Shown here one piece after another: positions 1-9,023 of a stretch of 17,399 bases of DNA. Origin of the DNA: Propionibacteriaceae bacterium. GTDB taxonomy: Bacteria; Actinomycetota; Actinomycetes; Propionibacteriales; Propionibacteriaceae. The notes below the pieces were generated by a model, which saw nothing but the letters and a program-made list of their open reading frames with translations, was not told the DNA's origin and made no database searches. The translations under genes were made by a program, and so were the position numbers. How positions within the stretch are numbered: position 1 is the stretch's first letter; each line of letters starts with the position of its first letter. The stretch spans positions 17,180 through 34,578 of the forward strand of contig JAUMYR010000001.1 of NCBI GenBank assembly GCA_030528545.1. Direction: 5' to 3'.

Positions 1-2
1 AA

Positions 3-2108
3 GCCGCGGTCCGGGTGCGCCTGGTGAACCCCGCCGCCACGCTATCCCCCTCCGAAGCCCAAGCCCGCATCGACTCCGATCTGGTCAGCCAGGTCATCGA
101 CCTGCTCGATAAGTACACATACCAGGGAGTTGCGCTGCGAGCCCGGGACATCGCCATCCTGGTCCGCAACCGGCGGCGGGCGGAATCCATCGTCGAGGCG
201 CTCAGGCTCGCCGGGGTCCCCACCTCCTTCCCCGGCAACGAATCAGTCTTCGCCACCGCCGCCGCCGATGACTGGCTGAGGGTCCTGGAGGCCTGGCTCG
301 GCCTCAGCTCCCCCACAGCCCGGGCCGCGGCGCTGACCGGCCTCATCGGATTGGAGACCAGCGAACTCGCCGCCGACGACGGCTCCCAGATCGCCCGGAT
401 CGCCGAACACCTGAGGGCCAGCGCACGGCTGGCCCATGAGGGCGGCATCGGGTCTGGCTGGCAGGGGCTCCGGAAATTCTTCGAGGTCGATGCCCGGCTG
501 CTGCAACAGCCCGGCGGTCAGGCGCACCTGATCGACCTCGCCCAGATCGCCGAACTGCTCGGCGCCGCACAATGGACCCACCGGCTCACCCTGTCCGGGT
601 GTCAGACATGGCTGCGCGAGCAGATCGAAAGGGCTCACCTGGGAGATGACGCCGACGAACCCCGCCGCGTCCCCCACGACCAGGACGCGGTACGGATCTT
701 CACCCTGCACGGCTCGAAGGGGCTCCAGTTTCCCGTGGTATTGCTGCCAAGCGCCGCGTCCTGGGAACCTTTCGGGCAGCGAGATCCCTTCGTCTTCACC
801 GACGGCTCCACCCGAAAGCTCTTTGTCGGCAAGACCAGCGGCCGTTCCTCGGCCTGGCAGCGTCGCCTCGACGAAGAACGGGCCGAGGAGCTACGCCTGC
901 TGTATGTGTCCATGACCCGGGCCACCAGCGCGGTCTACGCCTGGTGGGCGCCCACCGCGGCAACCGCCGATTCCCCGCTGCACCGCCTGCTGGCCCGCGG
1001 CTCTGAGCCCAGGCCACGGGCCAGCTATCCCCTCAGCGCGCTGAGAGGGCTGCCCGCTCACCCCTGGGCCGAGGTGGAGTTGGAACCGGTCCCCGACACC
1101 CCGCCCGCATGCCTGCCACGAGAACCGAAAACACCTCCTGGGCCGCTCGCGGCCCGGCCCTTCACCCGGGACATAGACCAGGAATGGCGGCGGGTGTCCT
1201 ATTCCTCCCTCACCGCGAACGCTCACGAGGTCACCGACGCCCCAGACGACGAGACCGACCTATCGGCGCTGGAACCCTTCGCTGAGGTCCCCGGGCTGGA
1301 CGCGGCCCTGCCACTCGGCGAGCTGCCGGGAGGAGTCGCCTTCGGTTCCCTCGCCCATCTGATCCTCGAATATGTGGACTGGTCCTCACCAGACCTTGAG
1401 CGGGAGGTCGGTGAGGCCGTCAGGGCCCAGCTGCGCCGGATGCCGGTACCAGGCGTTGGGGTCGAGGCCCTCACCGCTGGGCTGGTCGCCGCGCTGAGGA
1501 CGCCGCTGACTGGCCTCACCGAACGTGCCCTCGCCGAGCTTCCGGTCCAGCGACGCCTCGCCGAACTCGACTTCGATCTGCCGCTCGGACGACAGGCGGC
1601 CCACACCCTCGCTGACCTCGCCGGCCTGCTGGCCCGCGAGCTTCCCGCCGATGACCCGCTCGCGGCCTACCCGGAGCTGCTGGGCTCATCAGCCGCGGCT
1701 CCCGAGAGCCTGCGCGGGGTGCTGACCGGGTCGATCGACGCGATCGTCGAGGTGGACTCCCGTTTCGTGGTCCTCGACTACAAGACGAACCGGCTGCCGT
1801 CGGCGCGTCCCGGCCAGCTCACCGCCGGAGACTACCGCCCGAGCGCGATGGCCAGGGCCATGATGGCCTCTCACTACCCCTTGCAGGCCCTGCTGTATTC
1901 GGTCGCGCTGCACCGCTACCTCGAGTGGCGCCTGCCTGGGTACTCACCGGAGCACCACCTCGGCGGGGTCGGGTACCTCTTCGTGCGTGCCATGATCGGC
2001 CCGCAGACCCCGCTCGCCGAGGGCGGACGCTGTGGGGTGTTCTCATGGCATCCCACCCCCGGCCTAGTCATCGCGGCCTCGCAGCTTCTGGAGGGACATC
2101 GTGGCTGA
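3..2108 (+). CDS. recB: RecB, exodeoxyribonuclease V beta subunit (C-terminal part, 5' end outside window)
   Basis: The reading frame is open to the window edge, so this is the C-terminal ~700 residues of a larger protein; the Walker A half is missing. RecB is the 3'-5' helicase and only nuclease subunit of RecBCD, which resects double-strand breaks for RecA. Numbering from the GTG at 15, UvrD-type motif V (IFTLHGSKGLQFP) lies near 228-240 and motif VI (LLYVSMTRA) near 295-303. The RecB-family nuclease domain follows: His448 in GSLAHLILE, Asp575 in GSIDAIVEV, Asp588 and Lys590 in LDYKTN, and the Gln624/Tyr628 helix (YPLQALLYSVALHRYL). All expected catalytic residues are present, so the visible part looks functional. 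The end overlaps recD by 8 bases, which implies coupled translation. A recC gene is expected upstream but cannot be seen. The RecB nuclease family is certain; RecB rather than AddA is supported by the recD partner. Confidence 0.93.
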   Translation, partial: AAVRVRLVNPAATLSPSEAQARIDSDLVSQVIDLLDKYTYQGVALRARDIAILVRNRRRAESIVEALRLAGVPTSFPGNESVFATAAADDWLRVLEAWLGLSSPTARAAALTGLIGLETSELAADDGSQIARIAEHLRASARLAHEGGIGSGWQGLRKFFEVDARLLQQPGGQAHLIDLAQIAELLGAAQWTHRLTLSGCQTWLREQIERAHLGDDADEPRRVPHDQDAVRIFTLHGSKGLQFPVVLLPSAASWEPFGQRDPFVFTDGSTRKLFVGKTSGRSSAWQRRLDEERAEELRLLYVSMTRATSAVYAWWAPTAATADSPLHRLLARGSEPRPRASYPLSALRGLPAHPWAEVELEPVPDTPPACLPREPKTPPGPLAARPFTRDIDQEWRRVSYSSLTANAHEVTDAPDDETDLSALEPFAEVPGLDAALPLGELPGGVAFGSLAHLILEYVDWSSPDLEREVGEAVRAQLRRMPVPGVGVEALTAGLVAALRTPLTGLTERALAELPVQRRLAELDFDLPLGRQAAHTLADLAGLLARELPADDPLAAYPELLGSSAAAPESLRGVLTGSIDAIVEVDSRFVVLDYKTNRLPSARPGQLTAGDYRPSAMARAMMASHYPLQALLYSVALHRYLEWRLPGYSPEHHLGGVGYLFVRAMIGPQTPLAEGGRCGVFSWHPTPGLVIAASQLLEGHRG
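2090..2095 (+). promoter_or_regulatory. Ribosome binding site of recD within recB
   Basis: GGAGGG lies five bases before the GTG at 2101 and inside the last recB codons. It supports this start and the 8-base recB/recD overlap. Confidence 0.75.
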
Positions 2109-3834
2109 TATTCCCGTCTCGGCGACCGGGATCCTCGCCCGTTTCCTGGAGGCAGGCATCATCTCCTCAGCCGATTTCCACACCGCGGAACGCCTAGCCT
2201 GGCACTGCGGGGAACGTTCTCAAGAACTCGCCAAACTGGCCTTGGCCCTGACCATGAGAGCCCTGCGTCAGGGGTCGGTGTGCCTGGACCTGGCAACCGC
2301 CCACACCTTAGCCAGCGAAACCGAGGATCCCGAATCCCAGGCCGTTCCGTGGCCCAGCCTCGATGACTTCCTCGCCGCGCTCCAGGCCTCGCCGCTGGCC
2401 CAGATCGGAACATCGGATTCTTCGTGCAGGCCATTGCGCCTAGTCGGGACGCTCTCTTACCTGGAACGCTATTGGCGCGCCGAGCGCGATGTCGAGCGCT
2501 CCCTACGCCTGCGTTCCGCATCCGCGATGACCCCCCAGCCGGTGCGGATCGGGACGCTGAACCCGGCGCAAGACAGGGCCGTGACCGCGGTGGGACGCCA
2601 CCCGGTCACCGTCATCACCGGGGGCCCAGGCACCGGGAAGACCAGGACCGCCGCCGCCATCGTCGCGGCCTACCCCGGCGCCAGGATCGCACTCGCCGCG
2701 CCTACCGGAAAGGCCGCCGCCCGCTTACAGGAATCTGTCTGTGCCGAGCTGAGCGGCCTCCAGCTGAGTTCTCCCCCAGGAACCACCCTGCACCGGCTCC
2801 TGGGGTTGCACCCGGCTAGGCCCAACGCGCCACGCCACGACGCCGATAACCCGCTGCCATTCGATCTGGTGATCGTGGATGAGACCTCCATGATCTCGTT
2901 GACCATGATGCGTCAGCTGCTCGCCGCTGTGCGCCCCGACGCCCATCTGGCGCTCATCGGAGACCGGGACCAGCTGGCCTCCATCGACGCTGGAGCGGTC
3001 CTCGCCGACCTTGGCGAGGCCACCCACCTCCTGCCCGGAGGCGACTCGGCCGTGGTCCAGCTCGAGCAGAACTACCGCTTCGGCGGGTCCATCCTCGCCG
3101 CGGCCGCCGCGATCCGCGATGGCGATCCCGAGGCTTGCCTGGCGGCGCTGGAGCCAGGTTCGGGGGGCCAGGCCGAATTGGTAGAGACCCTCAGCACTGA
3201 CCTGTCATCGCTTCCAGGCTTGCGAGAGCGCCTCTCGGAGTGGGCGCACGGGCTCCGGCAGGCCGCCGAGGAGGGGGACTCGGCGGAGGCGACCAGGGTG
3301 CTGGAGGCCCATCGGCTGCTGTGCGCCCACCGGGAAGGCCCCTATGGAGCACAGCGGTGGAACCGTGCGATCGCGGACTGGCTGGCGCCGGGTCAGCGCC
3401 ACCGCGGCGCGCTGTGGCCGGTGGGCCAGCCGCTGCTGGTCACCCAGAACGCCCCGGCCGGGACGACCTCCGATCAGGTGTGGAACGGAGACTCGGGGGT
3501 GATCGTGAGGACGCCCCAGGGGCCGCGCGCCGCGATCGCGCGCGGGAACGGACCCCTGCTGGTGCCACCGGCCATGCTGGACGGGGTTGCCGAACTGTAT
3601 GCGATGACGATCCACAAATCTCAGGGCAGCCAGTTCGATGCCGTCTCGATCATCCTGCCCCCTGTGGGATCGCCGCTCCTGACCCGGGAGCTGGCCTATA
3701 CCGCGCTGACCAGGGCCAAGTCCCGGGTCACGATCTATGGCTCCGCCGAAGCCCTGGCCGAGGCGATCCGGACCCCGGCCCGGCGCGCCTCCGGCCTGGC
3801 GAGGTTCAGCCCCGCACCGCCGCGATCGCGTTGA
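2101..3834 (+). CDS. recD: RecD, exodeoxyribonuclease V alpha subunit (5'-3' helicase)
   Basis: This 577-residue superfamily 1B helicase is close to the usual RecD length (about 600). RecD is the 5'-3' motor of RecBCD. An N-terminal domain (1-150) packs against the partner subunits in the family. Then come Walker A (TGGPGTGKT, 173-181), a PTGKAAARL motif (201-209), motif II DETSM (260-264), motif III GDRDQL (287-292), LEQNYRF (321-327), the UvrD_C_2 motif TIHKSQGSQFD (503-513), and motif VI YTALTRAK (533-540). The start is GTG at 2101, inside the recB stop region, with GGAGGG at 2090-2095 five bases upstream; this places recD in one operon with recB. The 3' end overlaps the convergent aminotransferase gene by 29 bases. 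The N-terminal region argues for RecD of RecBCD rather than the longer stand-alone RecD2. Confidence 0.94.
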   Translation: MADIPVSATGILARFLEAGIISSADFHTAERLAWHCGERSQELAKLALALTMRALRQGSVCLDLATAHTLASETEDPESQAVPWPSLDDFLAALQASPLAQIGTSDSSCRPLRLVGTLSYLERYWRAERDVERSLRLRSASAMTPQPVRIGTLNPAQDRAVTAVGRHPVTVITGGPGTGKTRTAAAIVAAYPGARIALAAPTGKAAARLQESVCAELSGLQLSSPPGTTLHRLLGLHPARPNAPRHDADNPLPFDLVIVDETSMISLTMMRQLLAAVRPDAHLALIGDRDQLASIDAGAVLADLGEATHLLPGGDSAVVQLEQNYRFGGSILAAAAAIRDGDPEACLAALEPGSGGQAELVETLSTDLSSLPGLRERLSEWAHGLRQAAEEGDSAEATRVLEAHRLLCAHREGPYGAQRWNRAIADWLAPGQRHRGALWPVGQPLLVTQNAPAGTTSDQVWNGDSGVIVRTPQGPRAAIARGNGPLLVPPAMLDGVAELYAMTIHKSQGSQFDAVSIILPPVGSPLLTRELAYTALTRAKSRVTIYGSAEALAEAIRTPARRASGLARFSPAPPRSR

Positions 3835-4996
3835 CGACCTGGTCCAGGTTCTGGGCGTTCAACGCCGCGACACAGATGCGTCCCGAATCCAGGCCGTAGA
3901 CCCCGTGTTCGGTGCGCAGCCGCAGCATCTGATCCCTGGTGAGCCCGGAATAGCTGAACATCCCCTGCTGGGCGGCGATGAAGCCCATATCGGTGATCCC
4001 GGCCGAGCGCAGACCGGCGTCCAGCTGAGCGCGCAGGCCGTTGATGCGTTCCCTCATCTGCCCAAGCTCGGTCTCCCACCCGGTGCGCAATCCCGGGGTG
4101 GTGATGACGTGTGCGACCAGGGCGGCCCCATGCGTCGGAGGGTTGGAATAGGTGGTGCGGATCACGATCTTGATCTGGCTGAGCAGCCTCTTCGCCTCGT
4201 CTGCTGAGGCGGTGACGACCGAGAGCGAACCGATCCGCTCCCCGTACAGGCTGAACGTCTTAGAGAAGGAACTCGACACCAGAACCGGGCATCCGGCCGC
4301 GGCGAATTTCGCGACCGCCGCGCTGTCTTGGGACAGGCCAAGGCCGAAGCCCTGGTAGGCCATGTCGAGGAAGGCCACGAGCCCTCGCTGCACCACGACC
4401 TCGATGATCTGGTCCCACTGCTGTGGGGTCGGGTCGCAGCCGGTCGGGTTGTGACAGCAGGCATGCAGCACGACGATGGTGCCGGGCTCGGCTGCCCTGA
4501 GATCGGACAGCATGCCATCAAGGTCGAGCCCACGGCTGGCTGGGTCGTAATAGCGATAGCTGCCGACCTCGAAACCGGCCCGGCTGAACAGGGCCCGATG
4601 GTTCTCCCAGCTCGGGTCGGAAATCAAGACCTTCGCCTCGGGCCTCATCCAGGCCAGCAGGCCGGCGCCGATCTTGAGGGCGCCGGTCCCGCCCAGGGAT
4701 TGCACCGTGACCACCCTACCCTCGGCGACCACGGCGGAATCGGCCCCGAAGATCAAGTCACGCACCGCGCTGTTGTAGGAGGCCAGACCGTCGATCGGCA
4801 GGTAGGCCCAGGGCTTTTCCCCGAGGCTGGCCTCGGCGGCGCGCACGCATTCCAGCAGCGGCAGCTTGCCATCCTCGTCCAGATAGACCCCGACTCCAAG
4901 GTTCACCTTGCCGGGGCGAGGATCGGCGTTGAACGCCTCAGTCAGGCCGAGGATCGGATCGGCTGGGGCCAGGGGCACATCGGCAAACAGCGACAT
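3806..4996 (-). CDS. Class I aspartate/aromatic amino acid aminotransferase (PLP-dependent)
   Basis: This 396-residue protein matches the bacterial AspC/TyrB length and type. The family moves an amino group between aspartate or aromatic amino acids and 2-oxoglutarate in the cytoplasm. Visible landmarks are the N-terminal stretch with NLGVGVYLDEDGK (32-44), the phosphate-binding GGTGAL (102-107), HNPTG (182-186), DMAYQGFG (211-218) with the cofactor Asp211 and Tyr214, SFSKTFSLYGER (243-254) with the Schiff-base Lys246, IRTTYSNPP (279-287) whose Arg280 corresponds by motif to the side-chain carboxylate arginine of aspartate aminotransferase, and SGRICVAAL (371-379) with the alpha-carboxylate arginine. 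All catalytic residues are intact. The start is ATG at 4996 with GAAAGG a few bases upstream. It lies 30 bases after nudC and is probably the last gene of the adnA-adnB-nudC operon. Aspartate versus aromatic preference cannot be decided here, so I give no symbol. Confidence 0.9.
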   Translation of the reverse strand: MSLFADVPLAPADPILGLTEAFNADPRPGKVNLGVGVYLDEDGKLPLLECVRAAEASLGEKPWAYLPIDGLASYNSAVRDLIFGADSAVVAEGRVVTVQSLGGTGALKIGAGLLAWMRPEAKVLISDPSWENHRALFSRAGFEVGSYRYYDPASRGLDLDGMLSDLRAAEPGTIVVLHACCHNPTGCDPTPQQWDQIIEVVVQRGLVAFLDMAYQGFGLGLSQDSAAVAKFAAAGCPVLVSSSFSKTFSLYGERIGSLSVVTASADEAKRLLSQIKIVIRTTYSNPPTHGAALVAHVITTPGLRTGWETELGQMRERINGLRAQLDAGLRSAGITDMGFIAAQQGMFSYSGLTRDQMLRLRTEHGVYGLDSGRICVAALNAQNLDQVVNAIAAVRG

Positions 4997-5026
4997 CGGT
5001 GACCTTTCTACGCAGGTGAGGCCAGC

Positions 5027-5860
5027 CTACTGGGGTTGCTGCCCAGAGCGCACGCTGTCCACGGTGATGACCCCGCTGAGCCATCCTGAGATCATGCGGT
5101 GGGCGACCGAGACCGGGTTCGGCAACAGGATCTGGCCCCCGGCGATGGCCTGGTTCGCCTCCTCACGGCTGAAGAACCTGGCCCAGCTCAGTTCCACGCC
5201 ATCGGCGCGTACCCGGTCGTCTGCCGCGGAGGCGAAGAAGGCCAGCATCAGAGACCGGGGATAGGGCCACGGCTGCGTGGCGAAGAAGCGCAACCCGCGC
5301 AACCTCACCCCCGCCTCTTCATAGATTTCGCGATGACAGGCCTGCTCCGCCGACTCCCCCGCCTCGACGAAGCCCGCGAGCACCGAAACCCGGCCCCGAG
5401 GCCAGGACGGCTGGTGGGCCAGCAGCAGCCGGTCGTCTGGGTCGAGCACCGCGACGATGACCGCCGGGTCCGTCCTCGGGAAGGACTGGGCGCCACAGGC
5501 GGGGCAGCGCCGGGATGCGCCCCGGTGTTCGGGCACCGTCTCGGCCCCACACTGCTCGCAGTGGCGGGCGCCGCGGTGCCACTGGGTGAGCGCGATCCCG
5601 CGAGCCACCAGTTCCTGTTCGGTCTCGCTCAGGCGAGCCTCACGGCTGGGCACCGCGTCCGGGGCCTCGCTGATGCTCTCGGCGAACCAGGCATCGGCTC
5701 CGACGTGGCCGAGATAGCTCGCCTGGCTAGAGGCTCCCGAGCCGAACCTGATCCGGTCAGCTCCGACGACCTGGACTGTACGGTCCCGCCGGGACGCGCC
5801 CCCGGCATCCCAGCCATCGGGCCTGCGCGTCAGCCTGCTCGGTGAATCCCAGACTCCCAT
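5027..5860 (-). CDS. nudC: NudC-type Nudix hydrolase (NADH pyrophosphatase / NAD-cap decapping)
   Basis: This 277-residue Nudix protein has the full NudC layout. A variable N-terminal domain (1-95) is followed by a zinc ribbon with Cys101, Cys104, Cys119 and Cys122. The Nudix box starts at Gly163 (Glu169, Arg177-Glu178, Glu181-Glu182, Gly184), and the NudC signature TQPWPYPRS lies at 195-203 (SQPWPFPxS in E. coli). Known members split NAD(H) into NMN(H) and AMP and remove NAD caps from RNA 5' ends. The start is ATG at 5860, ten bases after the adnB stop; I see no good Shine-Dalgarno sequence, so translation may depend on ribosomes ending at adnB. In Mycobacterium tuberculosis nudC (Rv3199c) also lies just beyond adnAB, which supports both the call and the operon. 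Exact substrate preference is inferred from the family. Confidence 0.94.
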   Translation of the reverse strand: MGVWDSPSRLTRRPDGWDAGGASRRDRTVQVVGADRIRFGSGASSQASYLGHVGADAWFAESISEAPDAVPSREARLSETEQELVARGIALTQWHRGARHCEQCGAETVPEHRGASRRCPACGAQSFPRTDPAVIVAVLDPDDRLLLAHQPSWPRGRVSVLAGFVEAGESAEQACHREIYEEAGVRLRGLRFFATQPWPYPRSLMLAFFASAADDRVRADGVELSWARFFSREEANQAIAGGQILLPNPVSVAHRMISGWLSGVITVDSVRSGQQPQ

Positions 5861-5870
5861 GGTCAGCAGG

Positions 5871-8800
5871 CTATCGCTGGTCCAGCGAGGCCACCAGCGC
5901 CGCCTCGCCGTCCAGCCTCCCGGGGCGCCTCACCTCACCGCTGGGGACGTGATAGAAGACCGCGTCTACCCGTTCGGGATCCTGACCGGTGGCCCGTGCC
6001 CAGGCCAGGCGGTAGTAGGCGAGCTGGCGGGGATCGGCGGCCCGTTTCGAGGTCTTCCAGTCGACCACCTGATCGCCGTTGGTTCCCCGGTACACCGCAT
6101 CGATCCGGCCCCGGATCACGTGATGACCGAGCCGCAGCACGAACGGCACCTCGACAGCGATCGGGGTTCGGTTGGCATAGGGACCACGCTCGAAGGCCTC
6201 GGTGAGGCGGCTCAGCACCGAGTCCGGCTCGATGGTGTGCTCCTCGTCGTCGAAGAGGGAGGCCATCTCGTAGCGGCGTTGGACCCAGGCGTGGAAGCGG
6301 TTGCCGATGTGGGCCCCCCGAGACGGAGCTTTGGGCATCGGACGGACTTCCTGGGCCGCCCAGGCCTGGGGGTCGTCCTGTAGCCGCGTGGCGCTGGTCA
6401 CAGACAGCGATTCGGGTATCCGAACCTCGATCACAGACCGGTCCGATTCCCTCGCCCGGGCGATCAGCAGGTCGAGGTCCTGGTCCCAGACTCCGACCAG
6501 CGCCGCGGCCTCAGCCGACATCGGTTCGTCTGGGCCTTGATGCCCCCGCGCCTGTTCCACCCACGCCGCTGCCCTGCGCCGTTCTTCGGCCAAAGCCTCG
6601 TCCAGTGGGTGGGGCCTGGCGGCGAGGGCCCCGGCCCGCTCGATCGGGTTGTGGTCGCCAGGAGGCGGAGCCTCGGCCACCACCCGGCCCTGGCGCAGCG
6701 CCTCCTCGCGGATGGCCGAGAAGTATCGGGAGGGCTTCTTGGGCCGCACCGTACCGGGGCTCCACACGTGCCAGCTGGCGGCCAGATAGGACTTGGCCCG
6801 GGTGATGGCGACATAGGCCAACCGGTCCTCGGCGAGTTGCTGTTCGGTCCGCAGCTGCTCCCGATAGGCCTTGATACCGGGGTCGCTGACCTCGCCCAGC
6901 TGCGGAATGGAACCCGCATCGCCGCGCAGCGGGGCCGGTATCGCGGCGGCCTGGCGCAGGTGGTTGTCGCTGCCCCGGTCGTTGGGAAAGACCTTGTCGG
7001 CTAGGTGAGGCAGGTAGACCCGTTCCCACTCCAGGCCTTTGGCCTTGTGGACCGTGAGCACCTTGACCGAGTTCTGCTCGCTGGGGGTGGCCTGCTCCAG
7101 CCCCTCACCGTGGCTGACCTCGGCCTCGAAATAGGCCAGCAGCCCGGCGAGGCTGGCTTCAGCGTCGACTTCCACGTAGTCGGCCACGGCCTCCAGGAAG
7201 CGGGCGAGCTGGGCGGCCGCGTCGTGGCGGCGCCGGGCACCGTGTACCGCGATCTCCACCTCCAGCCCGAGGGTCGTGATGACCCGACGCACCAGATCCG
7301 GCACCGGTTCGTGAGCGTGGCGCTGTAGCCAGCCGAACTCCTTGACGAAGGCCTGGATGCGACGGGTCCCCGGAGGCGACAGTTCGGCCTCCCCGGGGTC
7401 CAGCAAGGCGTCGAATAGGCACAGCCGCTCGCTGGCATCGGTCCCGGCCAGCAGCCAATCTAGGTCTGCTGCCAGGTCTGGGGCGTCCGGTTTTGGGTTC
7501 GCCGCCCGGGCGATCTGCCGGGCCCGGCGTCCCAGCGCCGCCAAGTCAGCGGTGCCGATCTGCCAGCGGGGACCGGCCAGCAGGTTGACCAGGTCGGCAT
7601 TCGAGGTGATGTCGTGCAGCAGGTGGAGCGTCGACAGCACCACGGCGATCTCGCTGAGCGACAGCAACCCGCCCAGTCCGACGATCTCCACTGGCACGTC
7701 CCGGTCGCTCAGCGCCTCATAGATGCCCCCGATATCGGCGTTGCGCCGGACCAGGATGGCCGTATCGGACCATCGCACCGCCGGGTCTCGGCCCTGGTCG
7801 GCGATGCTTTCGGCCAGCCAGGCCAGTTCGGTCTCGGCGGTGTCGAAACCGGCGGCGACCACGATCCCGCCGCCGTCACCCTCGGGCGCCCTCAGCAACC
7901 CGGCGAGAGTCCCCTCCGCGGCGGCAGAGGCCCGCAGCTGAGAGCCGATCTCGTTGGCGACGTCTAGGATCTGGGCCCGGCTGCGGCGGTTGACCGACAG
8001 CCGGTACCCCTTTGCCGGATGTCCTGCGGCGCGGGGGAAGTCGTGGGCGAAGGTCGTGATGTTGCTGGCGGCCGCACCGCGCCAGCCATAGATCGCCTGG
8101 AAGGGATCTCCGACCGCGGTGACCGGATGCCCCGAGAACAGTCCCTTCAGGAGTTCGGCCTGGGCCGAAGAGGTGTCCTGGTACTCATCCAGCAGCACCA
8201 CCTTGAACTGTTCCCTCATCAGCTCCGCCACCGTCGGCGCCTCCCGCACCAGCCGCACCGCCGCCGCCAGCTGGTCGGCGAACTCGGTATATCCCCGCTG
8301 CGCCTTGGACCGCCGGTAATCCTCGACCAGGCCCACGAGTTCGAGACGCTCCAGCAGGGCCCCGATAGCTTCCTGGACGCTCACATACACATTCCCCCGG
8401 TTATTGCTCGGTGCCAATTCCAGCTCGGCGGCGAAGCTCCGGGCGTGATCCCTGACCTGGCCGGGGGACACCAGGTGAGAGGCCAGGGCCGCGTCAAGCT
8501 GGAGGACCCGCTCGGCCACGGTGGCCGGACGCAGCCGCGACAGGAAGTCGAACGGCCCCGTGGCGGCTCTCACGACCTGGCTCGCCAGCCGGTAGCGGGC
8601 CGCACCCGCGATCATCACCGGGGCGGTCTCTAGCCCGAGCCTCAGCCCATGCTCGGCCACCAGCCGGGCGGCGAAGGCATCATAGGTCAAGATGACTTCC
8701 TCACCCTCGTCGTGACCGGCCGCAGAGATCCCCGAGCGGCTCAGGCTGCTTCGGATTCTGCTCGCCAGCTCCGCGGCGGCCTTGCGGGTGAAGGTCAGCC

Positions 8801-9023
8801 CAAGCACCTCCTCCGGCGCCACCTGACCGGTGCCGACCAGCCACACCACCCGGGCGGCCATGACCGTGGTCTTGCCGGTGCCGGCTCCGGCGATGATGAC
8901 GCCGGGCTCTAGGGGGGCGCAGATCGCGTCGAGCTGTTCGCTCGAGAAGGGCAGGCCCAGAGCCTCGCATAGTTCCCGCGGGTCGCCGAAACGGCGCCCA
9001 CCGGTCGGGCCGTATCCGCTCAC
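5871..9023 (-). CDS. adnB: AdnB, helicase-nuclease subunit of AdnAB
   Basis: This UvrD-family motor fused to a RecB-type nuclease has about 1050 residues from the GTG at 9023. AdnAB is the mycobacterial-type heterodimer that unwinds and cuts double-strand-break ends; AdnB is the lead motor in M. smegmatis. From that start: Q motif (FSSEQLDAI, Gln30), Walker A AGAGTGKT (45-52), motif II LLDEYQDTS (277-285), motif III GDPFQAIYGWRG (305-316), motif V TVHKAKGLEW (657-666), motif VI YVAITRAK (737-744). The nuclease has His911 (RFHAW), Asp975 (GRIDAV), Asp988 and Lys990 (VVDWKTSK) and Gln1000/Tyr1004. Both activities look intact, and there is no Fe-S cysteine set at the end. I prefer the GTG at 9023 over longer starts (9077, 9161) because it overlaps the adnA stop as GTGA, has GGGGGTG upstream, and the extra residues resemble no helicase N-terminus. 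Confidence 0.92.
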   Translation of the reverse strand: MSGYGPTGGRRFGDPRELCEALGLPFSSEQLDAICAPLEPGVIIAGAGTGKTTVMAARVVWLVGTGQVAPEEVLGLTFTRKAAAELASRIRSSLSRSGISAAGHDEGEEVILTYDAFAARLVAEHGLRLGLETAPVMIAGAARYRLASQVVRAATGPFDFLSRLRPATVAERVLQLDAALASHLVSPGQVRDHARSFAAELELAPSNNRGNVYVSVQEAIGALLERLELVGLVEDYRRSKAQRGYTEFADQLAAAVRLVREAPTVAELMREQFKVVLLDEYQDTSSAQAELLKGLFSGHPVTAVGDPFQAIYGWRGAAASNITTFAHDFPRAAGHPAKGYRLSVNRRSRAQILDVANEIGSQLRASAAAEGTLAGLLRAPEGDGGGIVVAAGFDTAETELAWLAESIADQGRDPAVRWSDTAILVRRNADIGGIYEALSDRDVPVEIVGLGGLLSLSEIAVVLSTLHLLHDITSNADLVNLLAGPRWQIGTADLAALGRRARQIARAANPKPDAPDLAADLDWLLAGTDASERLCLFDALLDPGEAELSPPGTRRIQAFVKEFGWLQRHAHEPVPDLVRRVITTLGLEVEIAVHGARRRHDAAAQLARFLEAVADYVEVDAEASLAGLLAYFEAEVSHGEGLEQATPSEQNSVKVLTVHKAKGLEWERVYLPHLADKVFPNDRGSDNHLRQAAAIPAPLRGDAGSIPQLGEVSDPGIKAYREQLRTEQQLAEDRLAYVAITRAKSYLAASWHVWSPGTVRPKKPSRYFSAIREEALRQGRVVAEAPPPGDHNPIERAGALAARPHPLDEALAEERRRAAAWVEQARGHQGPDEPMSAEAAALVGVWDQDLDLLIARARESDRSVIEVRIPESLSVTSATRLQDDPQAWAAQEVRPMPKAPSRGAHIGNRFHAWVQRRYEMASLFDDEEHTIEPDSVLSRLTEAFERGPYANRTPIAVEVPFVLRLGHHVIRGRIDAVYRGTNGDQVVDWKTSKRAADPRQLAYYRLAWARATGQDPERVDAVFYHVPSGEVRRPGRLDGEAALVASLDQR

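Noticed and set aside
3240..3899. A 219-codon frame inside recD in another + frame
   Set aside because: Its composition is an arginine/glycine/alanine-rich frame-shift shadow of recD, whose motifs are complete in the main frame.
4328..5002. A 224-codon + strand frame antisense to the aminotransferase gene, and other long antisense frames in adnA, adnB and nudC
   Set aside because: They mirror codon bias of the real genes on the other strand and show no protein-family features.
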